In this document: piece by piece, positions 1 to 10,413 of the stretch
How positions within the stretch are numbered: position 1 is the first letter of the stretch
How the letters are laid out: each line of letters opens with the position of its first letter
DNA from: Primulina eburnea
Lineage: Eukaryota > Streptophyta > Magnoliopsida > Lamiales > Gesneriaceae
Assembly (NCBI RefSeq): GCF_022965805.1
Contig: NC_133117.1
Location: forward strand, 13,478,183 to 13,542,182
DNA: 64,000 nt
Direction: 5' to 3'
Notes under the pieces: generated by a model
Databases searched by the model: none
Seen by the model: the letters and a program-made list of their open reading frames with translations, nothing else
Told to the model about the DNA's origin: nothing
Translations under genes and position numbers: made by a program

Positions 1-600
1 CGTAGGCTACAACTGGACGTAAGTTTTGCTACGTTTTGATATGATTTGAAATTATGGTATTGTCAGAATCTGATATGATTCATATATGATGTTTTTGGCA
101 TGTTAGACATCGTATAATCGAAACCGGACTGAGGAACAGATACCATATGAAATTGTTATGATTTTTAGAGTTGAGTTGATTGAGAATTGATATCAGAATT
201 GAGTTGTTATCGAGTATGAGATATTAGAATTAATATCTGATTGATATGGTATTGTTGGGTATATTGATATTATACCGTTATGCCATCGATATTGAAGTAG
301 GTTAAGTATTGAGCAGAACAGATTTGATTCGAGTGGTGTATTGATATTATACTCCTCGATATTGTTCTTGTCAGATTGAGTATTGACAGATTTGAGTTCG
401 AGACTTCGACAGAATCAGAGTATCAGAAAGAAAGGTATAAATTAATGTTGAGTTGGGATTGCACAACTCGAGTAAGGTTTGACTCGAGTCTCCCTAAATC
501 ACATATTTAGATTATTACATTGAGATTTGTAATTGATAAGATTGACGTTGTTGTCTATTGATTTATAGTCATTGCATGTATTGATTACTGAGTTGTTGAG

Positions 601-836
601 TCATTGGCTGATTCGCCTAGTCACCGGCTGAGTCGTCTGGTTATTGACTGATTCGTCTAGCTATCGGCTGTTTCGCCTAGCTATTGGCTGATTCGCTTAT
701 TTATTGACTGATTCGTCTATATATTGACTGATTCGTCTATCTATTGACTGATTCGTCTAGCTATCGGCTGTTTCGCCTAGCTATTGGCTGATTCGCTTAA
801 ATCTTGACTGAGTTATCAATTCTGTGGCTGTTTCGC
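601..836 (+). repeat. 21-bp tandem array inside LTR A
   Basis: About eleven degenerate copies of a 21-base unit of the type GGCTGATTCGCCTAGCTATT follow each other without spacers. The same array is at 5844-6079 in the other LTR. It lies downstream of the TATA region seen in the 3' copy, so it should be transcribed as part of the leader. Confidence 0.85.
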
Positions 837-1044
837 CCAGACATCGGGATCCCTAGGTTAGAGTTGAGTCGAGTCTGAGACGACGCGTTATTTGAGTCGA
901 GTTTGAGTCTGAGTATGATTCATTGTTTGATATTGATTTATGTTCTGATTTGATACATGTTATGAATATTTGTTATTATGCTTTTATATATGTTTTTATA
1001 TGACTGCATGTTTACATTGTTTATACTGGGATATTCATATCTCA

Positions 1045-1093
1045 CCGGAGTTATCCGGCTGTTGTCTTGTTTTGTATGTGTGCATGACAACAG
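1045..1093 (+). other. Paired hairpin module in 5' LTR of A
   Basis: First stem CCGGA (1045-1049), loop GTTA, TCCGG (1054-1058). It is followed at once by a second pair, CTGTTGTC (1059-1066) with GACAACAG (1086-1093). The same module is present at matching positions in the related LTRs of C, D and J. It lies about 280 bases before the LTR end. RNA function is inferred. Confidence 0.6.
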
Positions 1094-1375
1094 GTGGGGC
1101 TGGATCAGGGTCAAGAAGAGGATGGGGGAAGATAGATAGCGTGGAGATCCGGGCTTGGCAGCAACTTAGGATTCAGCTTTGATTTATAGTTGAACCTAGT
1201 TTAATTGTGTAGATAACACAAGAATTGTATGTTTATGTTTAATATGTAATTTGAGTAAATTACATTACGTTTCCGCTTTGTATTTTAAAAAAAAATTTAG
1301 ACCCTGTTTTATAATTTATTAATTAGTCCCAATGATGATTAAGATCATGATTAGCGTCCGGGTCCCCACAACAGG

Positions 1376-1387
1376 TGGTATCAGAGC
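1376..1387 (+). promoter_or_regulatory. Primer binding site, element A
   Basis: TGGTATCAGAGC, complementary to the 3' end of plant initiator-methionine tRNA, the usual minus-strand primer of Ty3/gypsy elements. It lies five bases after the LTR end. Confidence 0.9.
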
Positions 1388-1641
1388 GATAGATCCTTTA
1401 GATTGAGATAGAAGAGGCTAGTGAGCGGAGTATATTGAATTTTCTTCCTTGCTTTTGAATGCTAGCATGTCTTACTGCTTTATATAATACTTGTTACTTG
1501 ATTTATCTGATTTGATTTTGTAATATGTATAATTGGGAACGAATCTGAATTGATTCTCGATCAGCAGTAAGATGATCGGGAGGGAGATTGAATTGAAACA
1601 GATGTGTTGGATTGGGTCACTAATCCTTTTGAGTTTCAGAT

Positions 1642-2751
1642 ATGCCTCCTAGACGAATTCCAAAACAGGGTAGTACATCGAATCCTCCAATGGATGTAAC
1701 ACCGACTCCAATGGAAACCTTTCTGAAGAGGTTTCAGTCATTTAAACCACCCACTCTGAAAGGTACTGAGACATCAGTCGAGTGTGAGAGTTGCTTAGGT
1801 AGCATTGAGTTGCTGTTTGATTCACTGGAGTACAGTGATGAGCGCCGGATTAAATTGATTGGGCACCAGTTGCTTGATGTTGCACAAAGCTGGTGGGTTA
1901 CAATGAAGAGGGCCTTGGAGCAACGAGGTACGATTATTACTTGGGATGTGTTTAAAACTGAGTTTTATCAGAGATTTTTCCCATTATCGCACAGAAAAGA
2001 CAAGGGGGCGGAGTTTGCCAATTTGAGACAGGGTCAGCTGAACATTGAAGAATATGTGACCAAGTTCTCTACCTTGTTGAAGTTTGCTCCACATGTGTCT
2101 GAAAATGACGAAGCCGTTGCTGATCAATTCATCAATGGCTTGAATCCCGATATTTTTACATTGGTGAACACAGGGCGACCGAATAATTTTGTTGATGCCA
2201 TGAATAGAGCAAAGGGCGCTGAGGCGGGCCTGATAAGGCAGAGAGGAGCTGAATTTGTTCCTCCAGTGTTGAGACCACCGCAACCACCTCCCCGATTCGA
2301 GAGCGGCAGTAGTAGTGGTGGAAGGAAAGATTTTCTGAAGGCTAGAGGAAAGCAGTTTAAGAAGTCTGGCGGCAGTTCTTCTAGCTCTAGTGGTTCTCAG
2401 CAGAGTTATACGGGCGTGTACTGCAGAAATTGTGGAGGGAGACATTCCACTGAGCAATGCCAAGGGGTACTTGGTAGCTGCCACTTCTGCAAACAACTGG
2501 GACATTTTTCCAGAGTATGTCCACAGAGGGGTTCCCAAAGATCCCAGGGAGCCGAACCATCTGGACCCGCGACACAGTGGAGTAAACGATCAGCTGCTGT
2601 TCCTTCATTTCAGCCAGCACCATCTCAGTCACAGCAGAGGCCAGGAGGTAGCCAGACAGTCGGCCAGCCTCCTAGACAGCAGGCCAGAGTATTTGCTTTG
2701 ACCGAGGAACAGGCTCAGGAAGCACCAGATGATGATGTTGCAGGTAACTGA
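1642..2751 (+). CDS. Gag polyprotein of element A (open, 369 aa)
   Basis: Capsid/nucleocapsid protein that assembles the cytoplasmic particle and packages element RNA. The start MPPRRIP matches the gag starts of elements C, D and the F remnant, which fixes the start codon. The capsid-type region (about 40-200) carries conserved segments such as FYQRFFP and DQFINGLNPDIFTLVNTG. A serine-rich basic stretch (about 220-255) leads into two zinc knuckles: C-x2-C-x3-H-x4-C at about 261-273 and C-x2-C-x4-H-x4-C at about 280-293. The ORF stops after DDDVAGN, exactly where C and D read on into protease. It is about 80% identical by eye to C gag and has no break, in contrast with the pol behind it. Confidence 0.88.
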   Translation: MPPRRIPKQGSTSNPPMDVTPTPMETFLKRFQSFKPPTLKGTETSVECESCLGSIELLFDSLEYSDERRIKLIGHQLLDVAQSWWVTMKRALEQRGTIITWDVFKTEFYQRFFPLSHRKDKGAEFANLRQGQLNIEEYVTKFSTLLKFAPHVSENDEAVADQFINGLNPDIFTLVNTGRPNNFVDAMNRAKGAEAGLIRQRGAEFVPPVLRPPQPPPRFESGSSSGGRKDFLKARGKQFKKSGGSSSSSSGSQQSYTGVYCRNCGGRHSTEQCQGVLGSCHFCKQLGHFSRVCPQRGSQRSQGAEPSGPATQWSKRSAAVPSFQPAPSQSQQRPGGSQTVGQPPRQQARVFALTEEQAQEAPDDDVAGN

Positions 2752-4707
2752 TTTGTTTAATTATCCTGCATATGTATTGAGTGATGCCGGTGCTTCACAT
2801 AATTTTATTCTGAAAGATTTGCATTGATGCATGCATTATCTGTTGAGTTCCTATTTACTGTAGTATTTGTTTCTTTCCCTTTTGGGAAAAGATCTTGTAT
2901 CAGTGATTTCTGTTAGATCTTGTATACTACAGTAGGATGAGAATGAGATCGAGTTAGATCGTGTGGTAGCTTGTATTGCATGGGTGTTCTATGATTTTGG
3001 AACTGCAATTACTGATATGAATATGCTGACCAAGTACAGAGCTACCATAGATTAGTTCCAGAAGATGGTAAGAATCAGACCTGAGATGATCAAGAGATGA
3101 ATATTGTACGATAAGAATTCTAGACTGAGAATTCCTTTGATATTTCGTACTAGCTATGACTCGATTATTACAGAAAGGAGCAGAGTGACTCCTTATGTAT
3201 TCAGTTGATTTACTGAAATTGAGTCTATCATTGGCTGATTTACCAATGATATGAAAGTTATTAATGTTTTCTCTGATAAGACTTCAGATCTGATTCCAAT
3301 CAGAGAGATTGATTTTAGCCTTGAATCGGATTGAATATTGATGCTTATTCTGAATAAGTGTTTAAGACAGATTGTAGACAATGGAGATTACATTGTACCG
3401 TCCGAACCAGAGCTGATGTTGAAACGTTAGCAGTTCAGAAAGCTGATTAGAATGGTTAGAACTCAATATCGATAGTCAGAACAGAGTGTCGATCAGAGCA
3501 ACAGATATGTGATTGTGTAGGTTGTATGAGATTGATTATTCTGTGATATCAGATGTGTCAGAATTGTACAGAAAAGCTTGATATTGATAGTCAGAGCCGA
3601 ATATCAGGTAGGTATTTCCTCTTTAATTTATGTTATTAACTGATTTGTGTATATCAAATAGTTCGAATCAGAAATGACAGATATTGTCAGAAACTTACAG
3701 TCGTGGATTTAGTGTTCAGTCTGATGATTGCGACTGTATTGTATTCGAACAGATAGTGGTGATATAGACAGATGAGATCAGTTATAACAGAAATGTATTG
3801 AAATGTTGGCAGAAATTGTACTGATATGTCTAAATCGCTAACAGAAAAGATAGAAAGATAGAAATCAGAAGATTTATTACAGAATTGTAAAATTCTAAAT
3901 AGAAATGGGAGTACATTTCTATAGCCTGTGTAATGAAATTACCGTCATTTTTACAGATTGTGTAATATGATATGATTCAGATTGACAGATTTTTCAATCT
4001 ATAGCTATCAGTTTGTACCAGATTACGTACAAACATGACCCAATGACACAGATTGATGTCAGAAAAGTGGTCAGAAAGATCAGAATGCCACAGTAGATTA
4101 TATCAGATTGTAATTTTGATTGATTGTGTACTGGTGATAGAATATATCATGAACTCTCTTTTAGATGAATTTACAGATTGACAGACCGTCAGAATGTATT
4201 AGCCAGAGATTGGAAGATTTTTGTACAGCTTTAGTGTTGGATGTTAGCACTACTCGATATGACTTATTATCACTGTGTGACAATAGCTATCAGCTTATCA
4301 GATGGGTAATGAGATAGTTATAGACAAGACAGTATACGGTGAATACTACAGATTTCTTTTGAAGAAAATTCGAAGGAAGATGAAGATAGTTCAGAATGGA
4401 CCGATTTAAGAAACCAACGTCAGATGATGACGAGTGGTATTTGAAGCTGAAGACTGTAGATGTCTTTGATAACAGCAGATGATACGGATATGTGAGGAGC
4501 TGTAGATTGGTTTATACGGATGTTGTATAGCCAGTAATGCGATATTGATTCCGTCAGAAGGATTGGAGAAGTATTATGATATGATACTTAGTGAATTCTC
4601 ATTCCAGATTGGAATCAGAAATCTGAGTTTGAATTAAACTCTGTTATACATTTCTTCTGATATATCTGAATTGATTGTTTGCGAGTTCGAGGACAAACTC
4701 AGATCTA
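2752..4707 (+). pseudogene. Decayed, shortened pol remnant of element A
   Basis: Traces of pol in the right order but saturated with stops and shifts. Protease trace from about 2757: the DTGAS active site of C reads DAGAS. The protease-RT linker is recognisable at 3160-3330 (LLQKGAE, YSVDLLK). An integrase core trace at about 4165-4300 aligns with the [10 protein letters not shown] to YNNSY segment. RT and RNase H cannot be read. The remnant is about 2.0 kb against about 3.4 kb in element C, so deletions add to the point changes. The decay is far greater than the roughly 1% LTR difference allows, so it predates this insertion. Confidence 0.75.
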
Positions 4708-4720
4708 AGAGGGGGAGAAA
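4708..4720 (+). promoter_or_regulatory. Polypurine tract, element A
   Basis: AAGAGGGGGAGAAA directly before the 3' LTR start TGTAAGG. Plus-strand primer for reverse transcription. It is intact although pol is dead, as expected for an element moved in trans. Confidence 0.85.
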
Positions 4721-4876
4721 TGTAAGGCCCAAGAATATAATTACCGTAATCTGAAATGATTTGGGTATAATTACCGTAATTTAAGATTAATCTGGAATGA
4801 TTTATTGATCAATTGACATGATTGAGGTTATACAAACTTGAATGAAGAAGACGGGCATCGTTACATTATGAGCGAA

Positions 4877-4916
4877 GATGTTCAACCGAACATCTCAAGA
4901 TGTTCGGCCGAACATC
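4877..4916. repeat. Two GATGTTC/GAACATC palindromes in U3 of LTR A
   Basis: 4877-4894 pairs GATGTTC with GAACATC around AACC. 4899-4916 is a perfect 18-base palindrome, GATGTTCGGCCGAACATC. Four bases separate them. They lie at the upstream edge of the decamer array and could be paired dimer-binding sites; this is inference only. Confidence 0.65.
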
Positions 4917-4918
4917 TC

Positions 4919-5040
4919 GGCGCATATGCGCGACCTGTCCAGAAGGATCGGCGCATATGCGCGACGTAGAGGGCGCATATGCGCGGGAGGGACAGTAGGT
5001 TCAGCGCATATGCGAGAGAAGAGTGGCGCATATGCGCGCG
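4919..5040. repeat. CGCATATGCG decamer array, LTR A
   Basis: Five copies of the palindrome CGCATATGCG (one ends in GAG instead of GCG) in about 120 bases, mostly with flanking GC. Located about 200-320 bases into the LTR, upstream of the TATA stretch, so in U3. The same motif is arrayed in LTR C. Confidence 0.8.
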
Positions 5041-5089
5041 GCATGCAGCCTGAAATTGAGCCACTTGGCTTCGTGCATGTACGTGTATG

Positions 5090-5105
5090 TATTTATATAT
5101 ATATA
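5090..5105 (+). promoter_or_regulatory. TATA region of LTR A promoter
   Basis: A TATTTATATATATATA stretch about 370 bases into the LTR, directly after the decamer array. It lies where LTR C has a long TA microsatellite, so this is the probable core promoter. Confidence 0.55.
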
Positions 5106-6287
5106 CATGAGTCTTCAGAAGGTAAGAAACAAAGGAAGTCGAGGAAAGAGGGAAAGAAAAGGGTTCGAAACATAGACTTGCGATTTTTTATGAAATCCGT
5201 CCGTCTGATTTTGAATCTGACTGTGGTACTGAGTTCCTATCGACGTAGGCTACAACTGGACGTAAGTTTTGCTACGTTTTGATATGATTTGAAATTATGG
5301 TATTGTCAGAATCTGATATGATTCATATATGATGTTCTTGGCATGTTAGACATCGTATAATCGAAACCGGACTGAGGAACAGATACCATATGAAATTGTT
5401 ATGATTTTTAGAGTTGAGTTGATTGAGAATTGATATCAGAATTGAGTTGTTATCAAGTATGAGATATTAGAATTAATATCTGATTGATATGGTATTGTTG
5501 GGTATATTGATATTATACCGTTATGCCATCGATATTGAAGTAGGTTAAGTATTGAGCGGAACAGATTTGATTCGAGTGGTGTATTGATATTATACTCCTC
5601 GATATTGTTCTTGTCAGATTGAGTATTGACAGATTTGAGTTCGAGACTTCGACAGAGTCAGAGTATCAGAAAGAAAGGTATAAATTAATGTTGAGTTGGG
5701 ATTGCACAACTCGAGTAAGGTTTGACTCGAGTCTCCATAAATCACATACTTAGATTATTACATTGAGATTTGTAATTGATAAGATTGACGTTGTTGTCTA
5801 TTGATTTATAGTCATTGCATGTATTGATTACTGAGTTGTTGAGTCATTGGCTGATTCTCCTAGTCACCGGCTGAGTCGTCTGGTTATTGACTGATTCGTC
5901 TACCTATCGGCTGTTTCGCCTAGCTATTGGCTTATTCGCTTATTTATTGACTGATTCGTCTATATTTTGACTGATTCGTCTATCTATTGACTGATTCGTC
6001 TAGCTATCGGTTGTTTCGCCTAGCTATTGGCTGATTCGCTTAAATCTTGACTGAGTTGTCAATTTTGTGGCTGTTTCGCCCAGACATCGGGATCCCTAGG
6101 TTAGAGTTGAGTCGAGTCTGAGACGACGCGTTATTTGAGTCGAGTTTGAGTCTGAGTATGATTCATTGTTTGATATTGATTTATGTTCTGATTTGATACA
6201 TGTTATGAATATTTGTTATTATGCTTTTATATATGTTTTTATATGACTGCATGTTTACATTGTTTATACTGGGATATTCATATCTCA

Positions 6288-6336
6288 CCGGAGTTATCCG
6301 GCTGTTGTCTTGTTTTGTATGTGTGCATGACAACAG
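6288..6336 (+). other. Paired hairpin module in 3' LTR of A
   Basis: Same two stems as at 1045-1093, unchanged in sequence. A purine-rich stretch and an AT-rich tail follow before the LTR end. Confidence 0.6.
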
Positions 6337-6613
6337 GTGGGGCTGGATCAGGGTCAAGAAGAGGATGGGGGAAGATAGATAGCATGGAGATCCGGGCTTG
6401 GCAGCAACTTAGGATTCAACTTTGATTTATAGTTGAACCTAGTTTAATTGTGTAGATAACACAAGAATTGTATGTTTATGTTTAATATGTAATTTGAGTA
6501 AATTACATTACGTTTCCGCTTTGTATTTTAAAAAAAAATTTAGACCCTGTTTTATAATTGATTAATTAGTCCCAATGATGATTAAGATCATGATTAGCGT
6601 CCGGGTCCCCACA

Positions 6614-8656
6614 ACAGTGACTGAAGTAAGGAGTTTTCTGGGTTTAGCAGGCTACTATAGAAAATTTGTGGAAGGATTTTCTTCGATAGCCATTCCACTC
6701 ACTAAACTTACTCAGAAGAATTCGAAATTTAATTGGAATGAAGCTTGTGAAAAGAGTTTTGAAACCCTGAAGACAAAACTCTCATCCACACCAGTACTGA
6801 TTCTTCCCGAGGATGGTAAGAATTTTACCATTTACAGTGATGCTTCAAAGGGAGGGTTAGGGTGTGTGCTTATGCAAGAGGGTCAGGTAATTCCGTATGC
6901 CTCACGACAATTGAAACCCTACGAGCAGAATTACCCCACTCATGATTTGGAGCTAGCCGCAGTAGTATTCGCGCTTAAAATCTGGAGGCACTATCTCTAT
7001 GGAGTAAAATGCGAAGTTTTTACTGATCACCAGAGCCTTAAGTACATTTTCACTCAGAAGGAATTAAACATGAGGCAAAGAAGGTGGATGGAACTTCTCA
7101 AGGATTACGATTTGGTAATCAGCTATCATCCGGGAAAAGCAAATAAAGTGGCAGATGCATTGAGTCGGAGGAACCCCGGAAAAGTGTGCTTATCGTCATT
7201 ATCAGTGCAACCAGGTCTCCAAGAGACCATCAAACTAAAACAAAGTCAAGACACCAATATCTCCAAGATAAAGGAACAAATTCAGGAAGGAAAGATTCCA
7301 GAATTTCAAATTGATAAAGGTGGTATCCTTTGGATGAAAGGGCGATTATACGTGCCAAACATCGATGGAATTCGAGAAGAGGTGATGGCCGAGGCACATA
7401 AATCGAGATTTTCAGTACACCCGGGAAGCACCAAGATGTACAGGGATTTGAAAAATAACTACTGGTGGAATGGAATGAAGAAAGACGTAGCGGTCTTTGT
7501 TGCAAAGTGTTTAGTCTGTCAACAAGTCAAGGCGGAACATCAGCGACCTGGAGGGCTTCTGCAGCCATTAGAAATACCCGAGTGGAAGTGGGATAATATA
7601 TATATGGACTTTGTAGTCGGGTTACCAAAATCGAGGCAGGGTCATGACGGAATCTGGGTAATCATTGACAGATTAACCAAGTCTGCCCATTTCTTGCCAG
7701 TGCGGATGAATTATAACTTGGATAAGTTAGCTACCCTGTATATGGATAATATAGTGAAACTACATGGAGTACCGGCAAGTATATTGTCTGATAGAGATCC
7801 AAGATTCGTTTCAAGATTTTGGAAAAGTTTTCAAAAGGCCATGGGAACCAAAGTTACGCTCAGCACGGCCTATCATCCTCAGACCGACGGTCAAACTGAG
7901 AGGACAATTCAGACCCTTGAAGACATGTTGAGGGCATGTGCATTGGATTTTCATGGAAATTGGAGTGAGCAGTTACCGTTGATAGAGTTTTCCTACAATA
8001 ATAGTTACCACAGTAGCATCGAAATGGCTCCGTACGAGGCTCTGTATTGTCGAAAATGTAGATCGCCCTTATACTAGGATGAAATCGGAGAAAAAGCTAT
8101 CACCGGGCCAGAGCTCATTCAAATAACTGTTGATAAAGTAACCATAATCAAAGAAAGACTCAAGGCAGCTCAGGACAGGCACAAGAGTTGGGCTGATTTG
8201 AAAAGAAGGTCTTTGGAACTAGAGATCGGAGAAAAAGCTTACGTCAAAGTCTCTCCCATGAAAGGAGTAGTTCGGTTCAGCAAATCCGGCAAGTTGAACC
8301 CAAGATATGTGGGACCGTTCGAAATACTGGACAAGGTGGGAACTTTAGCTTATCGACTGGCCTTACCACCGGAGATGTCCAGAATACATAATGTTTTCCA
8401 CATCTCACAACTACGAAAATATGTCCCGGACCTGAACCATGTACTTAAAGTTACACCTCTAATGATCGAAGGTAATCTGAACGAGGAACTCAAATATGAA
8501 GAAATCCCTATCCGAATAGTGGACACTAAAGACCAAGTGTTGAGACACCGGACCATCCCATATGTCAAAGTACAGTGGTCAAACCATACTGAAAGAGAGG
8601 CAACTTGGGAACTCGAAGAAAAGATGCGGTCGCAATACCCTCACCTATTTGAATAA
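6614..8656 (+). pseudogene. 3' half of pol of chromovirus element B (RT end, RNase H, integrase, chromodomain)
   Basis: Coding resumes in frame right at the end of LTR A with the RT connection region ([11 protein letters not shown]). RNase H spans about 6823-7170 ([37 protein letters not shown]). The integrase zinc region (H-H-C-C, including CLVCQQ) is at about 7390-7545. The catalytic core has [15 protein letters not shown] and [13 protein letters not shown], giving the D, D, E set. A GPY/F-type module and chromodomain-like tail end in ATWELEEKM and SQYPHLFE. One in-frame TAG at 8075-8077 replaces the usual tryptophan of RSPLYW; no frameshift is seen. The 5' half lies left of the window, cut off by A. 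Confidence 0.93.
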
Positions 8657-8693
8657 CCAAGTTAATGCAAGTTTCGAGGACGAAACTTTCAAT

Positions 8694-8706
8694 AAGGAGG
8701 GAGGGA
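8694..8706 (+). promoter_or_regulatory. Polypurine tract, element B
   Basis: AAGGAGGGAGGGA directly before TGTGAGAACCC. A GAGGACGAAACTTTC segment typical of the end of such elements precedes it. Confidence 0.85.
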
Positions 8707-9217
8707 TGTGAGAACCCGAAAATTTCGACCGAAGCAAATCAAGTAAGTAATATAAAAATTAATTAAAATAATTCAGTAATTTTCGTTTCAATTAAACTAC
8801 TTGAATAATAACTTAAATCTCATCAAATTTAACTCGAGAAAGTAGATTCTAAGCTCGGGGATTAGCTCAACAGGAGGCCAAGCAACAAGTAACTGTATCC
8901 ATTGAAGTGTTGCCAAGGGAGGAGTAAAACCCCAGCTCAGGAACGCGAACTTTCAGCTCGAAGAAGCTCAACCAAGCTTGTCCTAACAAGACCACAAATG
9001 GAGCTAAAAGGTGAGCTAAAAGCTTTGGACAAATTAAAGATGCAAGAGATGGCTTTTGAGTAAACCAAAAAGGGAGCTAAGGGCTTGAGCTTTAGGTTAG
9101 GACAACATTATTATGCAAGAAGGTGACCTTTGGTGCTTTGCATGCCTTGACCACATTCATGGCTTGTCTTGGAGAGCAAGGTTTCGACCAAGGCTAGATG
9201 AGGGGTCATTCCTTGGC

Positions 9218-9226
9218 CTATAAATA
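9218..9226 (+). promoter_or_regulatory. TATA box of LTR B
   Basis: CTATAAATA, the plant consensus, about 510 bases into the LTR, where a U3/R boundary would be expected. Confidence 0.65.
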
Positions 9227-9771
9227 GGAGATATCATGCAATGTAAAGCCTTACAAAAATTCAAGCAAATGTTTCGGCCCTCCTCTTCCCTCACCCTTCA
9301 AAATTTTCGGTTTTTCCTCATTCCACACAAGTCACGGCCGAAAAATCAAGAAGGAAGAAGGAAGTCTTGTTCTAGCAGTTCGGAGTTGCTTTTCCGTGTC
9401 AAAGTGCTGCCCGATCAACGACAACAGTTGTTAAAATCACGACGAAGTGCTGCCGAATTTTTGAGGAGAAAGCTTCATTCAAAAATCTACAAGGGTAAGT
9501 GGGCTTTTGATATATATTCGTTTGTATTTTTAAACTTGAATATGTATATCATGACATGCATGTATGTGTGTCTTCATTTTCGAAAATTGCTAAGCCATTC
9601 TGTTTAAAATTTCGATCGATTATGTGTTCTCTTCTATGCTTCGAAATTCGTTGATTCCGCTGTGTCCATATGAAAACTCTGAAATCTGAAAATCTGAAAA
9701 GTTTTGTCTGTTACTTCTGAATTCTGTTTGCACTGTTACGATTCGAATTTGAAATGGGACGAGAATTGTGA

Positions 9772-9843
9772 TTCTGTCTGGCCCCCATTGGTGGGTATAA
9801 AACCATGTTCTGTCTGGCCCCCATTGGTGGGTATAAAACCATG
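9772..9843 (+). repeat. 36-bp perfect tandem duplication in LTR B
   Basis: Two identical 36-base units, each containing TGGCCCCCATTGG and GTATAAAACC, followed by the start of a third. They lie downstream of the main TATA box, so in transcribed LTR. Each carries its own TATAAAA. Confidence 0.9.
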
Positions 9844-10111
9844 TTCTGGCCTCACCCCTTAGAGGACTAACATATTGGGGACAATTTGACCATGGAAATG
9901 AGATGAGTAACAGTGTTCTGTCTGTTCTGATATGTTCTGTTCCGAATATCTGTATTGCTTATGTTTTGTTCTGAATAATTTGATAAGTTCTATCCTTTGA
10001 ATCGTTTCTGTCTAATTAAGTTAAAGATATTGATTTTGAAAGTTTGTTAAAGAAGAGTTCTAAGAAACTAAGTTCTATATGTATTTTTGGAATCGATCGA
10101 CCCCCACTTGC

Positions 10112-10133
10112 TGAGTGTTTCCCAAAACACTCA
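10112..10133 (+). other. Hairpin in LTR B
   Basis: TGAGTGTTT (10112-10120), loop CCCA, AAACACTCA (10125-10133): nine perfect pairs. It occupies the same LTR position, about 280 bases before the end, as the hairpins in the other families here. Confidence 0.6.
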
Positions 10134-10413
10134 CCCCTTACAAATTTCAGATAAAAGTGAGGGACAACTGGATGAGGAAGAGCAAAACGCTTTCTGGGGA
10201 TGGTGAATCGGAGATCAAGATCGGAACTCAACATTATACTTTTCTTTCGTTTCCGCTAATTGAAACTCTGATGTATTTTATTCCTTTGTCATTGTAAGAC
10301 AATATTTCATTTATGAAAAAGACTGGTTTGATTTGATACGAGGCTTTATTGTTTTCAATTTAATTGTTAAACAATGTCGGATGTCACCGACGCTTCGGAT
10401 TCGGGGCGTGACA

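Larger units (their letters stand above)
1..1370 (+). repeat. 5' LTR of element A, truncated by the window edge
   Basis: Positions 1-1370 match 5244-6613 with no length change. The first roughly 520 bases of this LTR, including U3 start, CG decamer array and TATA region, fall outside the window and must be read from the 3' copy. The end TCCCCACA is followed by ACAGG and the primer site. Confidence 0.95.
1..6613 (+). mobile_element. Element A: gag-only chromovirus LTR retrotransposon (left end outside window)
   Basis: Two LTR copies (1-1370 and 4721-6613) run in register at a constant offset of 5243 and flank an internal region with primer site, an open gag and a decayed pol. The LTR ends in TCCCCACA and starts TGTAAGGCCC. 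The right flank continues as the reverse transcriptase of another gypsy element (B), so A is nested in B. The predicted target duplication is ACAGT (6614-6618); its partner lies left of the window. My hand count gives about 16 differences over 1370 bases between the LTRs, so insertion is recent. With gag intact and pol unreadable, A fits the non-autonomous class described in plants as TR-GAG elements. Confidence 0.9.
4721..6613 (+). repeat. 3' LTR of element A (1893 bp)
   Basis: Begins TGTAAGGCCCAAG after the purine tract and ends TCCCCACA. It holds, in order, two 18-base palindromes, the CG decamer array, a TATA-rich promoter, the 21-base array (5844-6079) and the paired hairpins. The only complete LTR of A in the window. 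Confidence 0.93.
8707..10413 (+). repeat. 3' LTR of element B (1707 bp)
   Basis: Begins TGTGAGAACCCG and ends GGGGCGTGACA, giving TG...CA termini. It contains a clear TATA box (9218-9226), a 36-base duplication (9772-9843) and a hairpin (10112-10133). Sequence past 10413 is interior LTR sequence of another family (J), so B inserted into J. The B target duplication cannot be checked because the left end is outside the window. Small ORFs inside the LTR show no recognisable product. Confidence 0.88.

Noticed and set aside
601..836. CRISPR-like array
   Set aside because: Degenerate 21-mers without spacers inside a plant LTR, so an ordinary tandem repeat.
970..1182. 70-codon ORF repeated in both LTRs of A and partly in J
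   Set aside because: The shared part is encoded by the hairpin module. Frames diverge after it in J. Better explained as RNA structure than as a protein.
1984..2538. 184-codon minus-strand ORF inside gag of A
   Set aside because: Shadow of the gag frame with no recognisable motif. Other antisense ORFs over pol were set aside for the same reason.
4878..5282. ORFs across the decamer arrays in LTRs A, C and D
   Set aside because: Both strands are open because the repeated unit is palindromic and lacks stops. The translations are simple repeats.
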